Shown here one piece after another: positions 40,989 to 50,410 of a stretch of DNA of 64,000 nucleotides. Position 1 is the first letter of the stretch. Each line of letters starts with the position of its first letter. The notes below the pieces were generated by a model that worked only from the letters and a program-made list of their open reading frames with translations, was not told the origin of the DNA and ran no database searches. The position numbers and the translations under genes were made by a program. Source of the DNA: Planctomycetes bacterium syqfu (GTDB taxonomy: Bacteria > Planctomycetota > Phycisphaerae > Phycisphaerales > Phycisphaeraceae); the NCBI GenBank assembly GCA_020974905.1, contig CP087563.1, positions 3,596,001-3,660,000 of the forward strand, in the 5' to 3' direction.

Positions 40989-41017
40989 TTCAAATTCTGC
41001 TCAATTGCCATTACAAT
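40989..41017 (+). promoter_or_regulatory. Promoter candidate for serA, with leader hairpin
   Basis: TTCAAA (40989-40994), a 17-base spacer, and TACAAT (41012-41017). A small hairpin (CCCACC 41028-41033, GGTGGG 41043-41048) follows in the leader. Confidence 0.45.
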
Positions 41018-41083
41018 CTTGGGCTTTCCCACCGTTTTTGCTGGTGGGGCTCGGTACGATCCTTGAAAAACTGAAGGTGGAAC

Positions 41084-42721
41084 ATGGCAGAGAAATTCAA
41101 AATTCTGGTCGCTGACAAACTGGCTCCCGAAGGTCTGAAATTCATCGAAGATCAGCCTGATTGCGAACTTGTGAACAAGCCCGGTCTTTCCGAAGACGAC
41201 TATATGCAGCTTGCTGACGAGTGTGATGCGATGCTGGTGCGCTCCGGCATTAAGGTCACGCCCAAGATCATGTCCTCTGCCAAGAAGCTTAAAGTCATCG
41301 CCCGTGCGGGGGTTGGTGTCGACAATATCGACCTCAAAGCTGCCACCGACAAGGGCATCCTGGTGCTCAACTCTGCTGAAGCGAGCACCATCTCCACCGC
41401 TGAACATGCGTTTACGCTGATGATGGCGTTGTGTCGCAACGTCGGTATCGCTCACCTGACCGTTGCCAACGGCGGTTGGGATCGCAGCAAGTTCAACGGC
41501 ATCACGCTTGAGGGCAAGACCCTTGCCATCGTCGGTTTCGGTCGCATCGGCCAGACCATCGCCAAGCGTGCCTTTGCCTTTGGCATGGACGTGATTGCGT
41601 ATGACCCCTTCATCAATGCTGCAACCATGCTTGATGGCAAGGTCAAGATGTTCACCGACTTCAAGGAAATCCTGCCCCATGCCGACATCATCAGCTTCCA
41701 CGTCCCCAAGACCGAGCAGACCACCGGGATGCTCAACAAGGATACCTTCAAGCTCTGTAAGCAAGGCGTCCGCGTGGTCAATGCGGCCCGTGGTGGTATC
41801 GTCGATGAAACCGACCTGCTTGAAGCACTGGAATCCGGTCAATGTGGCGGCGTCGCATTGGACGTGTTCACGTCTGAACCCCCTGCTGAAGACTGCCCGC
41901 TGCGTAACCATCCCAAGATTCTGACCACACCGCACCTGGGTGCTTCGACCGTCGAGGGACAAAAGGCGGTGAGTATCATTGCCATCGAAAACGCACTGAG
42001 CTACCTTCGTGGCCAAGGCGTCAAAGGCGCGGTCAATGCAGGCGGTTACCGTGTGGATCTGTCGGATCGTCAGAAGCAATATGTTGATCTGGCGGATCGC
42101 ATGGCATCACTGCTGTCCCCGATCTGCACCCGCGGCATTGCCAAGGTCTCCATCGAAATCAACGGCAAGGAACTCAAGGCAGCTTCGGGCACCATCGAAC
42201 GCATCGTGCTCATGGCGCTGCTCAAGTCCAGCACCGAAACCCCCGTCAACGTCATCAATGTCAGCGGCATCGCCCAAAGCCGTGGCATGGAAGTCACCAG
42301 CAAACTCAGTGACGAAAAATCACGTGGTGAATGCCTTGCCATCCGCGTTAAGGGTCCCGAAGGTTCGGTCACCAAGGACACGCATCCTGCTGATGTCGAT
42401 CGTCACATCGTCGGTCGCATCTTCGAAGACAACCGTCCCCGCGTCCTGGAAATCAACGGTTACTACATGGACATGGTCCCGGCAGGCAACATGATGCTCA
42501 TCCGTAACCAGGACAAGCCGGGCATCATCGGCCTGGTGGGTAACACGATGGGTGATGCAGGCGTGAACATTGCGGACATGGCAATCAGCCGCCGCGATAA
42601 CACCGCCTTGATGGTGCTCAAGGTTGACGAAGTGCCCAGCGATGAACTGGTCGCCAAACTCAAAGCCAACGATGCCATCCTGCATGTCTCCAGCGTGCAA
42701 CTGCCTGCAGAAAAGGCGTAA
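41084..42721 (+). CDS. serA: D-3-phosphoglycerate dehydrogenase
   Basis: First step of serine biosynthesis from 3-phosphoglycerate. The 545 residues match the long (type I, ~530) form: an N-terminal catalytic part (A-R-A-G-V-G-V-D-N-I-D), a Rossmann loop G-F-G-R-I-G-Q-T near 150, the catalytic E in A-L-D-V-F-T-S-E-P-P and the H in T-P-H-L-G-A-S-T, an ASB intervening domain, and a C-terminal ACT domain (N-Q-D-K-P-G-I-I-G-L-V-G) that usually binds serine. GAAGGTGGAA precedes the ATG. A terminator follows. Confidence 0.97.
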   Translation: MAEKFKILVADKLAPEGLKFIEDQPDCELVNKPGLSEDDYMQLADECDAMLVRSGIKVTPKIMSSAKKLKVIARAGVGVDNIDLKAATDKGILVLNSAEASTISTAEHAFTLMMALCRNVGIAHLTVANGGWDRSKFNGITLEGKTLAIVGFGRIGQTIAKRAFAFGMDVIAYDPFINAATMLDGKVKMFTDFKEILPHADIISFHVPKTEQTTGMLNKDTFKLCKQGVRVVNAARGGIVDETDLLEALESGQCGGVALDVFTSEPPAEDCPLRNHPKILTTPHLGASTVEGQKAVSIIAIENALSYLRGQGVKGAVNAGGYRVDLSDRQKQYVDLADRMASLLSPICTRGIAKVSIEINGKELKAASGTIERIVLMALLKSSTETPVNVINVSGIAQSRGMEVTSKLSDEKSRGECLAIRVKGPEGSVTKDTHPADVDRHIVGRIFEDNRPRVLEINGYYMDMVPAGNMMLIRNQDKPGIIGLVGNTMGDAGVNIADMAISRRDNTALMVLKVDEVPSDELVAKLKANDAILHVSSVQLPAEKA

Positions 42722-42753
42722 AACAAGGCTTTTTTCATCACAACACGACACAT

Positions 42754-42782
42754 AGCCGGGTCATCATGGCCCGGTTTTTTTA
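42754..42782 (+). terminator. Terminator of serA
   Basis: GCCGGG...CCCGG hairpin (stem CCGGG / CCCGG, loop with TCATCATGG) followed by TTTTTTT, 33 bases past the serA stop. Confidence 0.75.
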
Positions 42783-43403
42783 TGCGCTTTACCGAGTGTA
42801 AACACCAAAGCACCGCGCACACAGTAAGCAGCAAAAGTCTGACGGAATGACGATCATACACGTCGTCATATCAAGTCGCATTCAACCAAGACAACCGCTT
42901 ACTTCGTGCGCGGCTCTTGTTCTGCATTATGAAAACATGACGTAAAAATAAAACCGTAAAGATGATTGGATGTGAAGCTTCGATCAATCCCGCGTTGACA
43001 TGCCATTGCCTGATACACAGCTTCAACCGGCTTTGGTTTTTTCGTAGTATCGGTTCATGGGTGGCGATCGCAGACTTGTTCGTGTCAATTCTCACATGCG
43101 CCATCAGGTGCTTACGGGCTCGACTTGCCTTGAGCAGCGCCGGCCACTCACCGGTTGTTTGCAGCAGACCTGCACGCCTCGAAGGTTGACTTTATATTCC
43201 ACAACTTTGAAGGCGTACAGGTCTCGTCCAAACAACCGGTGAGTGGCCGGCGCTGCTGCACGTAGCTTTGCACGTGTGTCGTCCATGGCGATAGAGCAGT
43301 CAATTTTCACCATCATGCAACACAACTTTCTTGAACCGATGTCTTGATGAGTTGTGGATAAGAGAAATGCGACACGAGCCGACTCGCCTAAGATCGTTAA
43401 TTA
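42783..43403. other. Gene-free stretch holding a large palindrome
   Basis: About 620 bases between serA and the DUF4282 gene. Short frames on both strands cross the palindrome at 43134-43256 and have no good start sites or familiar sequence, so I see no gene here. Confidence 0.5.
43134..43256. repeat. Long palindrome, MITE-like or structured RNA
   Basis: 27-bp perfect outer arms (43134-43160 and 43230-43256), continuing inward with about 25 more paired bases that contain G-U-type and a few true mismatches, around a centre near 43195. Transcribed, it would make a 123-base hairpin. No target duplication is evident at its ends. Confidence 0.7.
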
Positions 43404-43673
43404 TCACTTGTTCTTGAGCTGTTTGAGAATATCCGTCAGTGTGCTGTTGATCGAAAAAATCACCACGATCATTTCGCAATACAAACGCACCACGACAGGC
43501 CCTGCAAGCAGAAATAAAAGTCCGAATACGATCGGCATGTAACCATCGTAATGCTTAATGCCATTGAACACTTGGATTGCACCCGTCAGCACACAGGCCA
43601 ACACGCCAATCCAGAAAATGAATTGGACAAAAAACGGCGTAATCATTTTTCGAAACGTCAGCCAATCATCCAT
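43404..43673 (-). CDS. DUF4282 membrane protein
   Basis: An 89-residue protein with F-R-K-M-I-T-P at the start, two membrane helices (V-Q-F-I-F-W-I-G-V-L-A-C-V and I-V-F-G-L-L-F-L-L-A-G-P-V-V) and R-L-Y-C-E-M-I-V-V-I-F-S-I at the end, matching the DUF4282 pattern (R-x-x-C-E). AAGGGG precedes the ATG. The function is unknown. Confidence 0.8.
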   Translation of the reverse strand: MDDWLTFRKMITPFFVQFIFWIGVLACVLTGAIQVFNGIKHYDGYMPIVFGLLFLLAGPVVVRLYCEMIVVIFSINSTLTDILKQLKNK

Positions 43674-43764
43674 GCTAATCCCCTTAGGAAAAAGGCCAAA
43701 GCATCATCACTGATGGGCTTTGGCCTTGATAGATCAAAATGAACTGAATTGCATCGGTCGCGGT

Positions 43765-43995
43765 TCACTCACCGTTTTCATGCTCGTTGAGAACTTCACG
43801 AGCACGTTCGAGGTCTTGGGGCATGACCAGAACTTTCACATCGCCTGGCGCGTCTGCCCGAAAACCGGAGGTCAACACGCCCCACATCTCGGCGCAGATT
43901 CCCTCGCCTTCCAAAGCGGCAACCAGAATCGCTGCCTGCGGCTCGGAGGGTAAGCTCACCAATACGACCGGATCATTTTCGCTTGACTGGGGCAT
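43765..43995 (-). CDS. DUF2007-type putative signal-transducing protein
   Basis: A 76-residue protein: V-V-L-V-S-L-P-S-E-P-Q-A-A-I-L-V-A-A-L-E-G-E-G-I followed by V-K-V-L-V-M-P-Q-D-L-E-R-A-R-E-V-L, the small alpha/beta fold of DUF2007, related to the PII-like shape. The function is unproven. It is 40 bases downstream of the Rrf2 gene and on the same strand, so the two may be co-transcribed. Confidence 0.75.
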   Translation of the reverse strand: MPQSSENDPVVLVSLPSEPQAAILVAALEGEGICAEMWGVLTSGFRADAPGDVKVLVMPQDLERAREVLNEHENGE

Positions 43996-44036
43996 GAGGG
44001 GTTCCCTAGGTTCGCTTGTCGATCAAATCAAAAAAA

Positions 44037-44525
44037 TCAGTTGCTCGGTGCGTTGTACTTGACCGGCTTGGACTTGCTCTTGAAGATCGGGGCTGGCTCA
44101 CCAATGATCTGCATCTTGTTGTTCAAGGTGTCAGCCATGGTCTTGAGGTTGGTCTCTTCAAGGAACTTGCGGATTTCGCCACGCAGGTTTTTCCATTCCT
44201 CGTGCTGAGGGCAAGGTTGATCGTCATCACACTTGGCCATCCCAACCACACAGCTGTCCAGGTCATCCTTGGAGTCGATGATGGACATGATGTCGATTAA
44301 GGGAATGTCCTGCGGCGGACGTGCCAAGGCAAAACCACCACCACGGCCTTTGGCTGAAACCAGCAGACCATTGCGGACGAGGTCCTGGAAAATCTTGGCC
44401 ACGAAGTGACGCGGCAGGTCCGTACCTTCGCAGAGTTCGTCCAGAAGAACGTACCCGTCGGGGCGAACCATGGTCAACCGCGTCAGAGCGCGGATGGCGT
44501 AAGCACATGCATTTGAATAAATCAT
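44037..44525 (-). CDS. Rrf2 family transcriptional regulator
   Basis: 162 residues. The N-terminal winged helix is typical: Y-A-I-R-A-L-T-R-L, L-L-D-E-L-C-E-G-T-D-L-P-R-H-F-V-A-K-I-F-Q-D-L, then G-R-G-G-G-F-A-L-A-R-P. Three cysteines in S-C-V-V-G-M-A-K-C-D-D-D-Q-P-C-P match the Fe-S cluster ligands of IscR/NsrR-like members, so it probably senses redox, iron or nitric oxide. It is divergent from the phosphofructokinase gene. Confidence 0.92.
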   Translation of the reverse strand: MIYSNACAYAIRALTRLTMVRPDGYVLLDELCEGTDLPRHFVAKIFQDLVRNGLLVSAKGRGGGFALARPPQDIPLIDIMSIIDSKDDLDSCVVGMAKCDDDQPCPQHEEWKNLRGEIRKFLEETNLKTMADTLNNKMQIIGEPAPIFKSKSKPVKYNAPSN

Positions 44526-44590
44526 CGATTGTATCCTGTACGCGTAAAAAAGCGGGATATCCTTTTGACGCTACTTCCACTCAATAAAAA

Positions 44591-44610
44591 GTCACGTTTA
44601 ACAATGTGAC
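44591..44610. promoter_or_regulatory. Inverted repeat between the Rrf2 and phosphofructokinase genes
   Basis: GTCAC and GTGAC arms with a 10-base spacer, lying 66 bases from the Rrf2 start. It could be the autoregulatory site; that is inference from position alone. Confidence 0.3.
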
Positions 44611-44702
44611 GATATTATGACTAACTTGTACCATAAAACAACACCAAGAGAGATTTTAATAGTTTTATCTTCATTTTGCACCTTCAAGGGAGCACTTAAC
44701 CT

Positions 44703-45803
44703 GTGAAAAAACAATCAATCAAACGAATCGGCATCCTCACCGGCGGGGGCGATTGCCCGGGACTCAATGCTGTGATTCGTGCAGTAACCAAAACCGCCAT
44801 CTACCGTTACGGGCTGGAAGTCTTCGGGATTGAAGACGGTTTTATGGGGTTGGTCCAAAATCGTATCCACCCGCTCAAAGCCACTGACGTGAGTAATATT
44901 CTCACCCTCGGGGGCACCATTCTCGGCACTCACAACAAATGTGACCCCACCCGCTACCCCGTTACCGACAGCGATGGCAACACCGAATTCAAAGATGTTT
45001 CCGACCGCTGCATGGACCACATCAAGCATCATCAACTCGATGCGCTCATCGTCATCGGCGGTGATGGCACGATGTCCGGCGCAGCCAACTTCGTGCGTAT
45101 GGGCGTTAACTGCATCGGTGTGCCCAAGACCATCGACAACGACCTTGAAGGCACCGACGTAACATTTGGCTTTGCCACCGCTTGCGATGTCGCGACCGAT
45201 GCCCTGGACCGCATTCACACCACCGCAGCGTCGCATCACCGGGCGATGATCGTCGAAGTGATGGGACGCAATGCCGGTTGGTTGGCCCTGCATAGCGGCG
45301 TCGCATCGGGGTCCGACATTATCCTTTTGCCGGAAATACCTTACGACATCGACAAGGTTTGTCAGGCAGTCGAAAACCGCTCAAAACACGGTAAACGCTT
45401 CTCCATTCTCTGCGTCTCCGAAGGCACCAAACCCCTGGGGGGTGAACTGGTCGTCGATCACATCGACCCCAACAGCCCCGATCCCATCCGCCTGGGTGGT
45501 GTTGGTAAAGTGGTCGCAGACGACATCCAAATGCGCACCGGCATCGAAACACGCACCACCGTCCTGGGGCACGTCCAACGCGGTGGCACCCCCGTCCCGG
45601 CTGATCGTGTGCTGGCGACCGAGTTCGGCCACGCCGCATTGCAGGCATTGATGAACGGCAAGGAGAATCGCCTGGTCGTCATGCAGGGCCGCACCGTTAC
45701 CGATGTTGAGCTGCTCTCAGCCGAAGGTAAACAGCGTAAAGTCCAACTGGATAACAATCTGCTAATGGCAGCCCGGGATGTGGGGACGAGTTTCGGGGAT
45801 TAA
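44703..45803 (+). CDS. 6-phosphofructokinase, PPi-clade type
   Basis: Phosphorylates fructose 6-phosphate in glycolysis. The 366 residues start with I-G-I-L-T-G-G-G-D-C-P-G-L-N-A-V-I and contain G-G-D-G-T near 118, P-K-T-I-D-N-D-L near 140, and M-G-R-N-A-G-W. The Gly in GGDGT suggests ATP use, while the Lys in PKTIDND is shared with PPi-dependent and mixed clades, so the phosphoryl donor is uncertain. It starts with GTG behind an AAGGGAG site. It is divergent from the Rrf2 gene, which may tie its expression to redox state. Confidence 0.92.
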   Translation: MKKQSIKRIGILTGGGDCPGLNAVIRAVTKTAIYRYGLEVFGIEDGFMGLVQNRIHPLKATDVSNILTLGGTILGTHNKCDPTRYPVTDSDGNTEFKDVSDRCMDHIKHHQLDALIVIGGDGTMSGAANFVRMGVNCIGVPKTIDNDLEGTDVTFGFATACDVATDALDRIHTTAASHHRAMIVEVMGRNAGWLALHSGVASGSDIILLPEIPYDIDKVCQAVENRSKHGKRFSILCVSEGTKPLGGELVVDHIDPNSPDPIRLGGVGKVVADDIQMRTGIETRTTVLGHVQRGGTPVPADRVLATEFGHAALQALMNGKENRLVVMQGRTVTDVELLSAEGKQRKVQLDNNLLMAARDVGTSFGD

Positions 45804-45844
45804 TGGCCATTTAATGCTTTGAGATTCGTCTGATTCTGTCTTTT

Positions 45845-45923
45845 CCACAGAGTCACAGAGACACAGAGCCGGATAAAAGACAGAGAATCATTCTTGTGTC
45901 TGGCTCTGTCACTCTGTGGCTCA
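45845..45923. repeat. CACAGAG/CTCTGTG intergenic hairpin repeat
   Basis: CCACAGAGTCACAGAGACAC and TGTGTCTGGCTCTGTCACTC-TGTGG face each other between pfk and purA. Confidence 0.7.
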
Positions 45924-46076
45924 ATGGTTCTTACCAAAGACATGGTTTTACCCAGCGATTGAAAATCCCAATCCCCAGCGCATCAGCCAGCGAGTCATGC
46001 TACAATGGTGCTTTTGTGTCCCGCCCGGCAAGTTCGGGCTGGTTTACCCATGACACCCTAGTTCGTACTTGGAAAC

Positions 46077-47441
46077 ATGATGACAATGACACCGCCCAGC
46101 ACCCAACTCAATGATGCCCTGGCTAAAATGGACCTGACCTCTGACAATGCAGCGATCATCGGCCTGCAATATGGGGACGAAGGTAAAGGTCAGATCGTCG
46201 ACATCTTCGGCTCGCGTTATGACATCGTCGCACGCTACAACGGCGGAGCCAATGCTGGGCATACCGTCATCATCGGCGACCAGAAATTTGCACTGCACCT
46301 GATCCCCTCGGGCATCATGTGCACCAATGCCATCAACGTCATCGGCAACGGCGTCGTCATCGACCCGGCTCAAATCCTCAAGGAAATCGACGGTCTCAAC
46401 GAACGCGGTGTCACCACCGATCACCTGCGCATCTCCGACCGGGCCCACATTGTCATGCCCTGGCACAAAGTCCAGGACGGGCTGTATGACACCGCGATGG
46501 CCACCGCCAAAGGCTCCAAAGCCATCGGCACCACCGGTCGCGGCATCGGTCCCTGCTATGCTGACAAAGCCCTGCGCTCCACCGCCATCCGCATGGGCGA
46601 ACTGCTTAAGCTCGATAAACTCAAAGCCAAGGTCGGCTATATCTGCGAAGTGAAGAACACCATCTTCAAGGCATTGGCTGAACACTGCAATGTGCCGTTC
46701 GAACCGCTGGATGCCGACAAGATTTATGCTGACATCTGCGAGCAAGGCAAGCGTCTTGCCCCGATGATCACCGACACCAACGACCTTTTGCACACCGGTT
46801 TGGCGGAAGGCAAAAAAATTCTCTGCGAAGGTGCCAATGCCGTCATGCTCGACATGGACCATGGCACGTATCCGTATGTCACCTCCAGTAACTGCTCATC
46901 ACTGGGCATCTACCCCGGTACATCGCTTCCCGGCGGAACGATCAAGAACATTGTCGGCATCGTCAAGCTTTACACCTCCCGCGTTGGCGAAGGCCCCTTC
47001 CCCACCGAACTCTTCGGTGATGAAGCGGACAAGATTCGCGTGGCAGGCAACGAGTTCGGCACGACCACCGGTCGCCCCCGTCGCACGGGTTGGCTTGACT
47101 GCGTGTCCGTGCGATATGCAGCACGACTCAGTGGCGCCACCGCCATCGCCTGCACCGGACTTGCTGTGCTCGCGGGTTTGGAACAACTGAAAATCTGTGT
47201 CGGCTATGAACTCAATGGCAAGACCTACAACACGCTTCCTGCCGACGCTGATGATCTGGCAGCGGTTAAGCCGATTTATGAAGTGATGGACGGCTTTATG
47301 GACCCAATCGGTGACTGCAAGACCTATGCGGAGTTGCCGCAGACCGCCAAGCAGTATGTCGATTGTGTTGAATCGCACATCGGCGTGAAGATTCCGATGG
47401 TCTGCGTCGGTCGTCGTCGCGATCAGATTCTCTTCCGCTAA
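46077..47441 (+). CDS. purA: Adenylosuccinate synthase
   Basis: Makes adenylosuccinate from IMP, aspartate and GTP in AMP synthesis. The 454 residues have G-D-E-G-K-G-Q-I-V-D near residue 35, N-G-G-A-N-A-G-H-T-V, G-N-G-V-V-I-D-P, G-T-T-G-R-G-I-G-P-C-Y, then E-G-A-N-A-V-M-L-D-M-D-H-G-T-Y-P-Y-V-T-S-S-N, and T-T-G-R-P-R-R-T-G-W-L-D near the end. It is slightly longer than E. coli PurA (432) with a short N-terminal extension. No strong ribosome-binding site is visible at the ATG. Confidence 0.97.
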   Translation: MMTMTPPSTQLNDALAKMDLTSDNAAIIGLQYGDEGKGQIVDIFGSRYDIVARYNGGANAGHTVIIGDQKFALHLIPSGIMCTNAINVIGNGVVIDPAQILKEIDGLNERGVTTDHLRISDRAHIVMPWHKVQDGLYDTAMATAKGSKAIGTTGRGIGPCYADKALRSTAIRMGELLKLDKLKAKVGYICEVKNTIFKALAEHCNVPFEPLDADKIYADICEQGKRLAPMITDTNDLLHTGLAEGKKILCEGANAVMLDMDHGTYPYVTSSNCSSLGIYPGTSLPGGTIKNIVGIVKLYTSRVGEGPFPTELFGDEADKIRVAGNEFGTTTGRPRRTGWLDCVSVRYAARLSGATAIACTGLAVLAGLEQLKICVGYELNGKTYNTLPADADDLAAVKPIYEVMDGFMDPIGDCKTYAELPQTAKQYVDCVESHIGVKIPMVCVGRRRDQILFR

Positions 47442-47526
47442 ACCCCCGGAAGTGACTTCTGGTAAAATGGCATCGGTGCCGATCAACCAACCAACAGCCC
47501 ATGGGCTTGTGTAACAGGACACATGA

Positions 47527-48348
47527 ATGATCGAGTCACAACTCGACAATCCACAGACCGGCCCGTCAGAGACGATGGATCAAAGCCAACAAGCGTTGGC
47601 CCAGGTCGGCGTGTCCGAAGCGGCATTGCCCCGTCACATTGCCATCATCATGGACGGCAACGGTCGCTGGGCGCAGCAGCAAGGTAAACCGCGTCTGTTT
47701 GGCCATCAAAATGGCGCCCGTGCGGTTCGCGCGGTGGTCACCGAGTGTGCCCGGTTGGGTTTGGATGCCCTGACGCTGTACAGCTTCTCCGTGGACAACT
47801 GGAAACGTCCTGCTGACGAAATCGAATGTCTGATGGCATTGTACGTGGAGTATCTGCAGGCTGAGCGGGCGACGATGATGGACAACAACGTCAAGTTCGT
47901 CCAGGTCGGTCGCCGTGAGGGCTTGCCTGAAGCGGTGCTTGAGCAACTGGATATCACCACCGAAATGACGGCCAAGAACACGGGGCTGACGTTGGCGTTG
48001 GCGATCAATTACGGTTCGCGGACGGAGATCACCGATGCGATGCGTAAGTTGGCTGTGAAGGTTGCAGCAGGTGAACTTGAGCCGGACGCAATTACTGAAC
48101 AGATGGTCAGTGATAATCTCTATACCGCAGGCTTGCCGGACCCTGATTTATTGATTCGCACTGCCGGTGAGATGCGTCTGAGCAATTATTTGTTGTGGCA
48201 GATCAGCTATGCGGAGATTTATGTGGCGGACGTTTGCTGGCCGAGTTTCACAATCGATACTTTGCGTCAAGCCATTGTCGAGTACGCCCGTCGTCATCGG
48301 AAATTCGGTGCCATCCCTTCAGACGAATGTCCTGAGAGTGCATCTTGA
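47527..48348 (+). CDS. uppS: Undecaprenyl diphosphate synthase
   Basis: The cis-prenyltransferase for the lipid carrier of cell-wall and glycan synthesis. The 273 residues include the I-M-D-G-N-G-R-W-A-Q near 42 with the catalytic D, G-H-Q-N-G-A-R-A-V-R, L-Y-S-F-S-V-D-N-W-K-R-P, and the C-terminal R-T-A-G-E-M-R-L-S-N-Y-L-L-W-Q with E-I-Y-V-A-D. An N-terminal ~35-residue extension precedes the core. It follows purA by 85 bases on the same strand. Confidence 0.96.
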   Translation: MIESQLDNPQTGPSETMDQSQQALAQVGVSEAALPRHIAIIMDGNGRWAQQQGKPRLFGHQNGARAVRAVVTECARLGLDALTLYSFSVDNWKRPADEIECLMALYVEYLQAERATMMDNNVKFVQVGRREGLPEAVLEQLDITTEMTAKNTGLTLALAINYGSRTEITDAMRKLAVKVAAGELEPDAITEQMVSDNLYTAGLPDPDLLIRTAGEMRLSNYLLWQISYAEIYVADVCWPSFTIDTLRQAIVEYARRHRKFGAIPSDECPESAS

Positions 48349-48676
48349 TGCAAGTCTGATGTTTCTCTCCCAATCAGGTGGCATCAGGCAAGATAATCGT
48401 CTACAATTCTCCGATTATGGTCTGTTTTGTGTTTTTGTACCGGAACGGATCGGTGAATCTGCTTGATTCACCCCGGGGCCGAAGCTGCTGGTGAAGGGTA
48501 TTGCAGCGACGCATTTACCATAAGTCCGTTGAGGCGACCGTTCGGGTCAGCCCGCTCACCTTGCAGATGTGAATTGACAGCTTGTAGCTGTACTTCGCCG
48601 ATTGTCGGCTTGATGTCGACTGGTCGTTGGGATTCACTATCACTCGTGCAATCCCTGTTTCAGGAGAAGGGTTGTT
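48349..48676. other. Gene-free gap before the ABC transporter
   Basis: About 330 bases. I see a TACAAT at 48402 without a matching -35 box and no hairpin terminator. The transporter promoter probably lies here, but cannot be fixed. Confidence 0.4.
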
Positions 48677-50407
48677 ATGAAATATTTGTTTATGTGCGTT
48701 TTCGCACTGCTGATCGGTGCCTCGATCTGGACGTGGAGCATGTTGCCAACCACGCAATTCAAAGAACCAACCATTTACTGGGTAACCGACCCGAACCCGG
48801 CACGTGTTGAACAGATCGCCATTTTCCAGCGTTGGCTCAAGAAAGATCCAAGCCGCCCGGAGATGCGGGTGCTGGTTGATGCAGCCAACTCCCGTAAGGA
48901 AAAGAAGGTCATTCAGGGCGTCTCAGGTGTCGGTGGTGACACCATGGACATGGCTGGCGGTACGGACATGCGTTACTTCAACGCCATCGGCCTGATCGCG
49001 CCGGTGACCAAAACCGCTGAAAAACTCGGTTACGACGTGAGCACCACATGGGAACCGATTCGCCCGCTGATTGCCCAGGATGGTGAGCAGTACCTGTACC
49101 CGTGTAACGTCGCGGTGCGGATGCTCTGGGTCGACTACAACCAGTTTGACGAACTGAATGTCGAACGTCCGCCCCACCGTTGGGACTGGGACACCTTCGA
49201 ACGCATCGGTCGTGCTTTTGTCCAGAAAGCCAACGAAGGCAAAAGTCACCAGGATCGCTTCATGCTCCACAGCATGGACACCGAAACGCTCTACCGTTCG
49301 CTGGGTCTGGCCTGCTTTGACGAAACGCTCTCATTCTGCCAACTGGAAGATCCGCGTTACATCAAGTCACTGGAAAAGAAATATCAGTGGATGTACGACG
49401 ACCACATCACCCCGACAGCTGCTGAGCAAAGTGGCTTTGATGTCGAAGCCGGTTACGGTGGTCCGCAGATTTTCCTCTTTGGACAAGGCAACTATGCCAT
49501 GTTCATGATGGGACGTTACTCCTTGATTCGTCTGCGTCAGATTCAGCAGGCCCGTCTGGATGCGGGTAAACCGATGATGAAGCTTGACGTGATTGAACCA
49601 CCGCATGGTGGCTTCCCGACGACGCGTTGTAACACGCGTGCTTTGGGGATTTACGCAGGTGGCAAGAACATTGAACTTGCCAAGACTTTCCAGTCTTATC
49701 TGGCCTCGGAAGACTATAACATGCAGATCGTCCGCGACGCTGACGCTTTGCCGCCCAACCCCAAGTATGTCAATACACTGGCTTGGGAAAAACCGTTGCC
49801 ACTGCTGCCGACACAGACTGACATTCTCTTCCCGTACGAGGAAGACGAAAAGCATCTGCTGAGTAACTTCCGCATCGACTTCTATGAAAAGCTCGATAAG
49901 ATCGACCGTGAATCGGATTGGTCCCTGCAGAAGGATCTGCCCCGTCCGCCCAAGCCTGCGAAGATGTCCGACGAGGACTATCAGAAGGCATTGGCTGAGT
50001 TTGACGCGTTGTACATCGCTTCGATGCCTGTTTACAAGTCCGAATGGGGCATGCACGATCGCTTCACCGACCTGATGGAAAACATCGCGCTGCCTGGCGA
50101 CATCACGCCTTACTGTGTTCCTGAAACAGTGAACATGGAAATCAGGAACGCCGAAGACGAATTCATCAACAATCGCGCCACCGCCAAGGAAGCCGCCAAG
50201 CGTGCTGCCGACCGTGTGAACGCCGAAATTCAACGTACACTGGAAGAAAATCCCGATATCCGACCGGAGTACGAAAAAGCCCGTGCTGATCAGAAGAAGA
50301 TTGATGAACTCAAGGCAGCAGGCAAGAAGATTCCTGCCAGCTTGATTCAGAACCCGTTCTACCTTCGCTATTACAAAGTCCAGGGTATGCTCGAGGAAGA
50401 GGAATAA
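48677..50407 (+). CDS. ABC transporter solute-binding protein, sugar type, membrane-anchored
   Basis: 576 residues. The N-terminus has one hydrophobic helix (Y-L-F-M-C-V-F-A-L-L-I-G-A-S-I-W) and no lipobox cysteine at the right place, so it is probably anchored by the uncleaved helix. The body follows the family 1 binding fold (W-V-D-Y-N-Q-F-D near 154, a hinge, and F-G-Q-G-N-Y-A-M-F-M-M-G-R near 274). The last ~100 residues are a charged helical extension (K-E-A-A-K-R-A-A-D-R-V-N-A-E) not found in standard maltose-binding types. AGGAGAAGG precedes the ATG. It is first of three genes. Confidence 0.88.
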   Translation: MKYLFMCVFALLIGASIWTWSMLPTTQFKEPTIYWVTDPNPARVEQIAIFQRWLKKDPSRPEMRVLVDAANSRKEKKVIQGVSGVGGDTMDMAGGTDMRYFNAIGLIAPVTKTAEKLGYDVSTTWEPIRPLIAQDGEQYLYPCNVAVRMLWVDYNQFDELNVERPPHRWDWDTFERIGRAFVQKANEGKSHQDRFMLHSMDTETLYRSLGLACFDETLSFCQLEDPRYIKSLEKKYQWMYDDHITPTAAEQSGFDVEAGYGGPQIFLFGQGNYAMFMMGRYSLIRLRQIQQARLDAGKPMMKLDVIEPPHGGFPTTRCNTRALGIYAGGKNIELAKTFQSYLASEDYNMQIVRDADALPPNPKYVNTLAWEKPLPLLPTQTDILFPYEEDEKHLLSNFRIDFYEKLDKIDRESDWSLQKDLPRPPKPAKMSDEDYQKALAEFDALYIASMPVYKSEWGMHDRFTDLMENIALPGDITPYCVPETVNMEIRNAEDEFINNRATAKEAAKRAADRVNAEIQRTLEENPDIRPEYEKARADQKKIDELKAAGKKIPASLIQNPFYLRYYKVQGMLEEEE

Positions 50408-50410
50408 TTC

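Noticed and set aside
42871-43325. Short frames on both strands in the gap after serA
   Set aside because: They run through the perfect palindrome and have no start signals or recognisable sequence.
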